NCBI GenBank assembly: GCA_026770575.1
Contig: MU657165.1
Coordinates: forward strand, 139,032 to 203,031
Length of the DNA stretch: 64,000 nt
Origin: Pelagophyceae sp. CCMP2097
Taxonomy: Eukaryota > Sar > Pelagophyceae
Reading direction: 5' to 3'
In this document: one piece after another, positions 55,810 to 64,000 of the stretch
How the letters are laid out: every line of letters starts with the position of its first letter
How positions within the stretch are numbered: position 1 is the first letter of the stretch
The notes under the pieces: model-generated
The model's database searches: none
What the model was told of the DNA's origin: nothing
The model's input: the letters and a program-made list of their open reading frames with translations, nothing else
Position numbers and translations under genes: made by a program

Positions 55810-57200
55810 CTTGCATGACCTCGATGGCACAGAGAGGACGGCGCGTTCGCGGTCCTCATCGGAACGCCGGGCCCCGGCGGCACTTGTCCAGGAACTCTGC
55901 AATCTTCTTCCGCGCGAAAAGGTTCGGCACGAGGTCGAGGCTCGAGAGAGCTTCGTTCGTCAAGGGCGACGTCGAGGCGCCTGCGACAATGCGGGAGTGA
56001 AACATCGAGAGCGGTTCCGTCGATTTGCGCGCACGCACCCGTCGCGAACCACTGCTCGATGCAGACTCGTTCGTACGTGTTCCCGTCGCGCGATATGACG
56101 GGGTCTTTCATCAACTCGCTCGAGATCGGGCACAACATGTCTTCGTCGACGTCGCGCTGCGCGACCTTCAGGCGCGCGAGCTCGGCGCGGTGCTCGTGCA
56201 GCTCGGCCTCGAGGACGGCCTGGTGCTGCGCGGCGCCGTCGAGGACGGCCTAGGAATGCCCAGAGTCCGTTTCAATTGACGGCATCGCCCTCCTCCCGAC
56301 GTACCTGCGCCGAGAGCAGCTGCAGCGACTTGTGGCACGAGCGCACGGCGGAGAGTATCTTCAACGCCGACGCGAGGGGGATGTCCATGTCGCGCAGGTC
56401 GCCCGGCTCAAGGTAACGCAGCGCGCTGTCGTCAATCTCATGTTCTCGGAAGACCGCCAGCAGCGACCCGAGACCGAGCGACTCGAGCAGCGCGACGGTC
56501 GTCGCGTCGTCAAAGTCGTCAGGCGGCGGCGGCGCTTCGACCAGACGAGTATGCTCGTCGTCGCACGTCTCCTCCTTCACTTCCTCGACGCTGAAGCTCG
56601 CCGCGTCGCCTGCTTCCGAGGACTCGTCGATGTGAATCGCCGCTTCGTCGTTGTCGTCGGCGGCAGGAGGCTCGCTCGAGAGAGTGCGACTCAGCGTCGA
56701 GGCTCCTCGCGGCTCGCCCGAGGTCTTCGTTGTCGTAATTGCAGCAGCGTCGGCGTCCTCGTGCATCGTCCGACGCACCGACCCCGGCTTGGTCTTCTCG
56801 CGCCGTCGCTTGGTCGTCGTCGAGCGCGGCTTCGACGGCGCGCCGTTGCGTCTCACAGCTTGATCCGCGTCAGCGTCCCTCACCAAGTCGAGGTACGCTG
56901 CATCGGCCCTGGGCCCAGCGCCGCGCGCCTGGTAGAGCGCCCAAGATCCTAAAAACGCGAAGACCAGCGAGAAGAGCGCGACGGCCCTTCCGCGCATGGG
57001 GCTCGCCGTGTCGAGCAGTTCAATTGCCGCCATCTGTTTGACGTCGGCGCCGGCCCGGAGGAGCGCGTCGACCACGTCGAAATGGCCGGACGCCGCGGCG
57101 GCAACCGCCGCCGTGACTTTTTTGCCGTATGGGTCCTTGCCGTTTGGGTCGCAGCCTTGGGCGAGCAACTCCTCGACCAGCGCGACGTTACCGTTTGATT
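55810..57200. repeat. Segmental duplication, copy B
   Basis: Partner of 16866-18256, same orientation, no indels, with only scattered substitutions, several of them silent. Confidence 0.95.
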
Positions 57201-58319
57201 GCCGCATCTGTTTGTAGCGGCGCGCGAATTGTGACGGCGTCTCGCCGAGCTTTGTCTTGACGGTCGTGACGTCGCAACCGGCTCGGAGCAACGAGGTGAG
57301 CACCGCCGCGTGCGCGCTGACGTCCGGCATGAGCGCGGCACCCATAGTCGCCACGTGTGCGGCGGTCCAGCCGTCGTGGTTCGCCTGGTTCGCATCGCAG
57401 CCCAACGCTCCGAGGAACAAGTCGAAGGCGACCGCGTGGCCCACGAAGGCGGCGGCGAACGCCGGCGTCCTGCCGTCGTGCGTTGCCCGATTCAAATCGG
57501 CACCATTTTTTTGGAATATTTTGACGACGTCGCTGCGGAAGTTCTGCGCGGCCAAATACAGCGGCGTCACCCCGTCAGCCAACGCCTTGTTCAAATCGGC
57601 GCCGCTTTGATGAGCATTTCGACGATGTCGCTGCGGCCGCTTTCCGCGGCCGGGTGCAGCGCCGTCGCCCCGTCCGGCGCCGCGTCGTTCACATTTGCGC
57701 CCGCGGCGATGAGTATTTTGACGACGTCGGCGTGGCCGTTCACCGAGGCCGAGAACAGCGGCGTCTTCATGTTCGGCACCGCCATGTTCACATTTGCGCC
57801 CGCGGCGACGAGCACGTCGACGACGCCCGCGAAGCCGCGCGACGCTGCGAGCTTCAAGGGCGTTATCCCGTTGGACATCACCTGGTCCACGGCGGCGCCG
57901 TGGGCGACGAGAACGTCGACGACGCTGTGGCCCTGCGCCACTGCGAACATTAAGGGCGTCGACCCGTCTATAGACGCCTGGTCCACTGCGGCGCCGTGGG
58001 CGATGAGCACGTCGGCGGCGTCCCTGCGATCCGCCTCCGTCGCGCGGATGAGGAGCGTATACCCTCGGTCACCCGTCGCCTGGTTCACGGCGGCGCCGGC
58101 CCGCAGGAGCGCGCCGAGCACGTCGACGTGGCCGTTCGCCGCCGCGGCGCACGCCGCCGTTAGACCGTTGGCGTCCCGGGAGTGTGTGTCGCAGCCTTGG
58201 GCGAGCAAGTCCTCGACCAACGCGACGTGGCCGTTTTCGGCGGCGAGGAACATCCGCGCGCACGGCGCCCGCGCAGCGCACGAGCTCGCCGCCATGATCA
58301 CGGCGATCGAGTGCCGCAT
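55856..58319 (-). CDS. Long ankyrin-TM-SAM-U-box protein (copy B), one apparent frameshift
   Basis: The N-terminal block (58319 to about 57605) has a signal peptide ([16 protein letters not shown]) and about seven ankyrin repeats ([58 protein letters not shown]). At about 57600-57608 the frame breaks. The lysine codon is followed by gcggcgcc where an ankyrin loop would need one more base; the other frame then continues as [19 protein letters not shown] with about four more repeats. The rest parallels copy A: TM segment, basic linker, SAM domain, then exons 56039-56249 and 55856-55980 with a coiled coil and complete U-box. A likely membrane-anchored E3 ligase. The break is a sequencing error, a true mutation, or less likely a tiny intron. 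Confidence 0.75.
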
Positions 58320-58479
58320 CCCCGACCTCCCGGTGGCGAGGGGGAACAACCGTGCCGTGCGCTCCAATGCGCCAGTGCGTGAGGTCGAAGGTTTCTTGTG
58401 AAGGTTTCGTCAATACAAGTACGCTCTTCCGGTCTATACCCGTCCCTGATCTCTCGTCCTCTATAGCTCTCGATCGTCC
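58320..58479. promoter_or_regulatory. Divergent promoter, U-box gene B / Maf fusion
   Basis: 160 bp between the two proposed starts. An upstream in-frame ATG at 58367 would shorten it to about 112 bp. Confidence 0.35.
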
Positions 58480-60121
58480 ATGCGCCTCGCCTCCGCCGCC
58501 GTCGCGTATCTCATCGTCTGTGCCATGCCGGTCGCGGCCCTGGAAGTCTCGCTGGCCGCGGCGCTGGCGGGCGTGACTAAGCTGCAAACGTCGAGGCGAC
58601 TCGTGCGTGCATAGACGGGCCCTCTCCGGACCCTCTCTGGCCCTCGGTGGCCCGCCCGGGCCCGCCCGTGAAACGGGACTCGGAGCGGCCTCCTCTCCGG
58701 GCCTCTGGCGAGGCAGAGTGGAGTTTACTGGATTCCGCTAGGTGCTTGGTTCGTCGAGCTCCCCGCGGCGGCTGCTCCTCGAGGCCGCGGGCGCCGCGTT
58801 CGACGTCGTCGCGCCCGACATCGACGAGCGGGCCATCGGCGACCGCGCCGGCGACGCAGAGGCGCGCCAACCCCGGCTTGAGCGCGCCTGCGAACTGACG
58901 TTTCAGGCGCTCGTGCGGCTCGTCGCGAACGCCAAGGCCGACGCTCTTGTCTCGCGCCTCGGTGTTTCAGGCGAAGGCCGCATCGTCGTCACGGGCGACC
59001 AGGTGGTGACTTGGCGAGGGGTTATACGGGAGAAGCCGCGCGATGCCGCAGAGTGCCGCGAATTCGTCCTCTCGTACGGAACCGCGCCGTGCACCACCGT
59101 CGGCGCCATTTGTGCGTGCCGCGCAAACCCGCCGCCCCTCGAGGCGGTGCGCAGGCGTGCACGATTTGGCGACTGGCGCGCGCGAGGTCGCGACGCACAC
59201 CGCAGAGGTCCACTTCTCCCAAATGCCAGAGGCGTTCGTGGACCGCCTCATCGAGTCCGACGGCGCCGCGCTGATGAAATGCGCCGGCGGCCTCATGGTC
59301 GAGCACCCCGCGGTAACGCCGTACGTCACCGACGTCCGAGGCGGCCTCGACTCGGTCATGGGCACTCGAACAGCGTCGGAAAATTCGGGAAAGGACAGCC
59401 GCGAGCGGCAGGCTCTCGAAACGCATCGAGGCATCTCTTATACGGGCGCGGCCTAGGCCTCGGCACGTCCGTCCTCGACGCCACCGTAGAGAAGGCGCTC
59501 GCCAAGACGGCCTCGTACGGCGACGTGCTCGGGAGCCACGCCCCGAATTGGGCCGTGATTGGCGACGTCACCAACACGGCCAAACCCGCGTTTGCAATCG
59601 TCGAGCGCCTCGAGCAACAAGGGTGCGACGCATGCTTCCGCGCCAGACTGCCCGCCGCGCCTCGCAGACTGCAAACGTCGAAGCGGTCAGGCGGCGCGTC
59701 GTCAAGGTCTCGCCGTACGTGCGGAACAACGCCGACGTCTACAAGACCCTGGCGGACGTGCCCGCGGACGTCCGAATCGACGCCGTCAACCTCGTCGTCG
59801 CGCCGCGAGTCGGCCTCGAGGCGCTGCGCGCCATGGCGGACCGCGGCATCCGCCTCGTCTTCGCAAAGGCCCGCGCCGGCATTCGGGAAACCCGGACCTG
59901 GCTCGGCGTGAAAAGAGCGGCGCCAGGCCGCCGTGAGTCAGGGGCGTCGGGAAAAAAGTCCGTGCTCGGGAAAAAAGTCGGGAAAAAAGTTTGTGGAGCG
60001 TCGCCCCTAGGTGCAGCCGGGCGCCGACACGCCCGCGGTCCTCCAAGAGGCGAGACGCCTCGGGCTCATTTTGCAGACGGGCTGCGTCCTGGTGCAACCC
60101 TTGCCCCCGCTGGTGCTGTAA
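58480..60121 (+). CDS. Maf nucleotide pyrophosphatase fused to a CoA-binding domain, secretory signal
   Basis: Six exons (58480-58602, 58742-59111, 59155-59361, 59457-59622, 59691-59862, 60011-60121) give 382 residues with every junction in phase. The N terminus is a signal peptide (MRLASAAVAYLIVCAMPVAA). The Maf domain has LVLGSSSSPRRLLLEAAG, VVTGDQVVTWRG, REKPRDAAECREFV, a FSQMPEAFVDRLI helix and GGLDSVMG. Maf proteins hydrolyse non-canonical or methylated nucleoside triphosphates. The second half is a YccU-like CoA_binding_2 domain: AVIGDVTNTAKPAFAIVERL, DAVNLVVAPRVGLEALRAM, RGIRLVF, VQPGADTP, LQTGCVLVQPLPP. Introns 59362-59456 and 59863-60010 require GC donors; the last contains a tandem cgggaaaaaagt repeat. 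Organelle targeting is likely, but no AF motif is obvious. Confidence 0.8.
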
Positions 60122-60381
60122 TTTTGCCGCATTCTCCGCAGAGAAGCAGCCTGAAAGGCCAGAGCCCGGCCCCTCGCAGCCTCGAGGGACGATTCACCTC
60201 AAGTGCGACGTCGCGAACAAAACACGGTTTGCCGTCGTCCTGGCGATCCCTTGGGGCCCATCCTGCGGCAGCAGCGCGTGCCGCGACGATGAAGATATCC
60301 CCGAGGGTCCTTGACGCCCCGCCTCGACGGCCCCGGATCGACGTGCGAATGATGCGCACGAATGGTGACAACGGGAGGTCT
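60122..60381. other. Short convergent intergenic region
   Basis: 260 bp between the stops of two converging genes; nothing recognised. Confidence 0.4.
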
Positions 60382-63260
60382 TTAATGAGATGCGCGCGCT
60401 TTCTTGGCGGGCGCCCGGCTCGCCGTCGGCGCCGCGGGTCGACTGGCTCGGCTCGGACGATGCGGTTCGGCGCCGGGCGACTCGGTGAGGTCGAATACTT
60501 TCGGTATCTCTCGCTTCCGCGCGGAGGCGGGCGGCGCCGCGGGCGTCGCCGTGAGGTCGATGATCGCATCATCAACGTCAGGTGGGCGTCGCCTCTTCGA
60601 GGGCTTATCGACGACAGCTCTTCGTGTCTTCGGGGGCTCCTCGGTGGCGACCGCTCGCCGCGCCTCCGGGTCCTCGACCCGTCTGCTCTGCTTTACGAGG
60701 CCCGCGCCTCTTTGCGTCTTCTCGTTTGCGGCGGCGGTCGCGCCGCGGGCGTCGCGGCCGCGGGCGTCGTGGCCGCGGGCGTCGTGGCCGCGGGCGTCTC
60801 CGCGTACGTCTTCTTGGAAGGCAAGGCCGAGTCTCTTTCGTGAAACATCCACCGTCGCAACGACGACGCGCAAGACGTCCCCGACGGCGCACGCGCGGCC
60901 GCGGAGCTCGGACGAGTGGAGGAGGCCGTCTACACCGATGCCGACGTCGACGAAGAGTCCAAACGGCGTCGCGTTGCGGACGACCGCTGAATCAAACGTC
61001 GTCTCGCGCGGCCGGCAGTCTTTGAGCGCCAACGGCGCGCCCGTGCGCAGCTGCGGCGGCGGCCGCAGGAAGCGCCTAGGGTCGCCCGCGAGGCAACCGT
61101 CGCAAAGTAAGTCCACCAGAGCCTCCTCGCCGCCGGCCTCGAGCGCGCGGAGCCGCTCCACGGCGGCGGCGTCGAAGCCGCCGCCGCGCCGCGAAACGTC
61201 GTGCAGCGCCTTTGAGTCGATTTGAGCCTTTCGGAGCAGCGCCTTTGCGGCTTTGTAGGCCTCTGGATGCACGCGCGTCGCGTCCAGCGCCTCTGCGAGC
61301 TTACCCTGCGCCGGCGCGAGGCGGAGGAAGCCAGCCACGTTTGCAAAGGTGCGGTCGCCGAGGCCCCTGACGTCTTTGAGGTCGTCGCGCGTTTTGAAAG
61401 GCCCTTTGGCGTCGACTCTGGCTTTGATGGCCGCGGCCGTCTTGACGTTCAAACCGGCCACGCGCCGTAAAAGCTCGAGGCTCGCGGCGTTGACGTCGAC
61501 GCCCACGGTCGCGACGCAGTCCTCGGCCGTGCCTTCCAACGCCGCTTTGAGGATCTTGACGTCGATGTCCGCTTGGTACATGCCCACGCCGAGCGCCGCG
61601 GGCTCCACCTTTACGTACTCCGACAGCGGGTCCAGCAGCCTGCGCGCTAGCGAGACGGCGGCGCGGGTCACGAGCGGCACCGCCGACAGCTCCGCTTCGG
61701 CGAGCGGCGACGCCGAGTAGACGGACGCGCCCGACTCGCGGACGACGCAGTACTTGCATTCGCCATTTTCATCGTTGCGTCTCTTCGCGACATGTGCGGC
61801 CATGCGCTGCGCCTCTGCGGAGTTGGAGCCGTCGCCGACGGCGATGACGATTCCGCCGGCGTCGGCGAGGTGCGCGCCGTTTTGGACGGCGTCCGCAAGC
61901 TCATCAGCGCACCGCACGACGCAGTGCCAGACGACGGCGCCGTCGCACGCGCGCACCACCGCGACCTTGTGCCCGTGCCTGTTTTGCAGGCTCGCCCGCA
62001 GTCTCGGAAGACTTCTCTCGAAAGATCACTGACTTATAGCCCGGGTCGACACCGACGACCACGGCCACGGCGCGCTGCGACTCGCTTCGCCGCAGCTGCA
62101 GCGGCGGCTCGAGGAGCAGCGCCCGGAGGTTGTCTCGGAAGCACTGCAGCGCCGCCTCCTTGGCCGACGCCAGCGCGAGGCGCTTCGCCTCGCGCGACGC
62201 CCGCGGCTTGAGCCTAAGTCCGGGTCCGACGCGTGGAAAAGGCGGCAGAGTGCGGACGCGGTTCCGCGGACAGGCGCTTCCACGCGTCGCCGACGGCCTC
62301 CTTCATCAACGCGGCGCAGTCGCCTAGCGACAGTGTCTGACGATAGCGTCCGATGCGAGACCAAAGGCCCTGTTAACGTCTCGACGATACCAGAGGGTGG
62401 CAGAGGAGCGACCGCCCGCGGGCAGCACGGGGTGACTCGCCTCGGCGGCTGCCGGGCAGGCCGAGGGCGCTTTCGACGAAGCGCAGAGCCGCCGCGTCAT
62501 CGTCGAGGCTCAGCGACACTGCCAGCGCGCCCGCCTCGGCGCCGCGGTGCACGGCGAGCCACGCGTGCGCGGAAACGTGCCGCAGCGGCTTGGAGTAGCC
62601 GACGTAGTCGCGGAAGACGCCGCGCGCGACGGCGTCCTTGGCCGCGGCGCCTTTCAGGGTGGCCTTGGAGCCTTTTGCAGTCTCCTTGACCGCAGCGCAC
62701 GTGACCCAAGCGCGCCACTCGAACTGCTGCTGCGCCGCCGCGCGCGCGCGGCCGTCGGCCGCGGCGCGCTCGGCGAGGATGAGCGCGGCGGCGCGCCGCG
62801 TGGCGCAACACGCGAGCGCCGACGCCCGCGGCGCCGTCTCGGCCCAGAGCGCGTCGGCCAGCGCGGCGGCGGCGGCACCGACGGTTGGGTCGTCGCGCGC
62901 GCGCTGCGCGAGCGTCGCCGCGGACGATCGCGGCGCGAGGTCGTTTCGGACGGCGTCGACTTCTTCCTTCGAATCCGCGGCAGCGATGCGCTTCTCGGCG
63001 TCGCCGGAGAGCGCGCCGGCCTTGGCGAGCGCGGCGACGAGGCGCGCCCGGCGTTTCTGCAGGTCGTCGTCGGCTTGCGCCGCCGCCACGATTTTGCGCA
63101 AAGCGTCCGGGGGCGCGGCGTCCGTCTCGTTTGCGCGGTACCTCGCCACGAAGGGCACCGTCGCGCCGTCGTCGACGAGCAGCCCGAGCGCGCGCGCCAC
63201 GCCCGCCGCCGAGAGGTGCAGCGCCGCGCTCAGCCGCGCCACGAGCTCCTGCCGGCCCAT
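60382..63260 (-). CDS. Tex-family S1 RNA-binding protein with nuclear-type tail
   Basis: Exons 62453-63260, 62272-62323, 62034-62213 and 60382-61978 encode 878 residues. Order: Tex N-terminal helical domain (VDDGATVPFVARYRANETD, KRIAAADSKEEVDAV), a YqgF-like RNase H fold starting VVVGVDPGYKHGHKVAVV, helix-hairpin-helix motifs (VGVDVNAASLELLRRVAGL, FKTRDDLKDVRGLGDRTFANV), and an S1 domain (VVRNATPFGLFVDVG, GLLHSSEL, RKRLGLAF). Bacterial Tex affects transcription and translation; animals have the homologue SRBD1. The C-terminal extension has GHDARGRDARG repeats, basic KRRRPPD and KKARASH, and two acidic-hydrophobic DLT motifs (DAIIDLT, KVFDLTES), suggesting the nucleus. The first intron (62324-62452) needs a GC donor (GCAGCC); the other two are GT-AG. 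Confidence 0.88.
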
Positions 63261-64000
63261 CGCCGCCCAAAGCACGCGCGCCAAGGGCCCGCGAGTCCTT
63301 TTTGAGCCTGCGCCAACGTTTCAACGACCTCTGCGGCAATCGTAACCCGCGGAGACAACGACAGCTTCTCAAGGCTCCTCCAAGCTTGCAAGGCTCACTG
63401 TCGAATTAGATTATCACCGGAAATCTATTAACTATTTTTGGCTCGTGAAGGCGGCTGGCGCTGCGCCGGCCACTCCCGCGAGACGCCCTGGGCGCGCTTG
63501 TTTGGCTTTTTCGTCAACTGCCTTATTTTGGCGATTCTCTGCGAAAGCTTCTTAATTTAGTAGTTAATCAAGTCTAAACCTTAGGGCACAAATCAAAAGT
63601 CGATGAAGCCGCCAATGAGTTACCGGCCAATTGAGACAAACGCAAGGGGCACTCAGCCCGAACGTTATGTCCAAATTGGCCGGCAATTCCTTGCCTCCAA
63701 AGTAGGCTACTAACATTTCGCGGTTTGAGACGTTTCTTCTTCGCGCGCTGGTCGCCGAGGCGCCAACTAATACGACTGGAGGGAGCGGCAAGAGCGCACG
63801 CGCTAAAAAAAGTTATCTTCGGCGATTCCTGTTGTGCAAATTCGACAGTGGCTGGCCCCGCGGCTTCGGCATAGAAGTGTTCAAAGAAAGGGTTGCGCCC
63901 CCTATCGGGGCGTTGCTGCGCAAAAAGGGAAGGCTGCGCGACGGGCTAAGGGTCCAACGAACGACACGGGCGAGAAACTGCTACGTTTATTTATGCACGA
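63261..64000. other. Terminal region, no gene recognised
   Basis: This includes the 5' flank of the Tex gene and lower-GC sequence from about 63400. A 75-codon minus-strand ORF (63564-63791) has no recognisable features and is not called. Confidence 0.4.

Noticed and set aside
63564..63791. Small ORF MPLPPVVLVGASATS on the minus strand
   Set aside because: Too short, no homologous motif, no splice context; lies in lower-GC intergenic sequence.
1..64000. CRISPR arrays, operons, rRNA genes, phage or viral insertions
   Set aside because: No direct-repeat/spacer pattern, polycistronic layout, rRNA sequence or viral hallmark protein was seen; intron structure and gene content are eukaryotic nuclear.

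Overview
The window is nuclear DNA from a GC-rich, intron-bearing, gene-dense eukaryote. The best fit is a photosynthetic heterokont (stramenopile) alga, possibly a pelagophyte such as Aureococcus or Pelagomonas. Two proteins (plastid-type SRP54 and a glutaredoxin-like protein) start with a signal peptide followed by an AF-type cleavage motif, the usual heterokont plastid-import signature. Spliceosomal introns of about 43-160 nt, a CFAP97-type cilium protein, Rab5, SF3B1, WDR12 and a kinesin exclude a prokaryote. The species call is inference.

Layout. 1-6,254: 3' end of a BCNT/SWC5-like gene, a secreted SnoaL-like protein, class I fumarase and plastid SRP54. 6,255-10,000: a SINE-like insertion, a secreted fucosyltransferase-like protein, decayed WD40 DNA and the glutaredoxin-like gene with a Cys/His repeat interrupted by an assembly gap. 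10,067-16,574: Rab5-like GTPase, CFAP97-domain protein, WDR12/YTM1 and a CS-domain protein. 16,912-26,577: a short ankyrin/TM/SAM/U-box gene (copy A) and a very large Furry/MOR2-like gene. 26,831-34,274: CutC, an Asp-rich secreted protein, a kinesin, a repeat-rich intergenic patch and a MYND/RING/Sel1 protein. 34,574-47,096: a fused MlaF-MlaE lipid transporter, a GT8 glycosyltransferase, SF3B1 with an expanded TPGRF minisatellite, and an RRM plus 17-repeat organelle-type RNA-binding protein. 47,097-49,397: a transposon with inverted termini around a 945-N gap, then repeat-rich DNA without a convincing gene. 49,398-64,000: EF-hand protein, multi-PH protein, TPR protein, the long ankyrin/TM/SAM/U-box copy B, a Maf-CoA-binding fusion and a Tex-family protein.

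Most genes are core housekeeping, trafficking or signalling functions, and neighbours do not form a pathway. Several pairs are divergent with 66-620 bp between start codons, so shared promoters are likely.

The most striking general feature is splicing. When exon borders are fixed by conserved protein sequence, about 14 of roughly 44 introns must begin with GC rather than GT, and nearly all end in TAG or CAG followed by G. All exon borders were worked out by hand and need transcript support. Other notable items are two gene fusions (MlaF-MlaE, Maf-CoA_binding), an indel-free 1.4-kb duplication 38.9 kb apart, and two insertions with recognisable target-site duplications.
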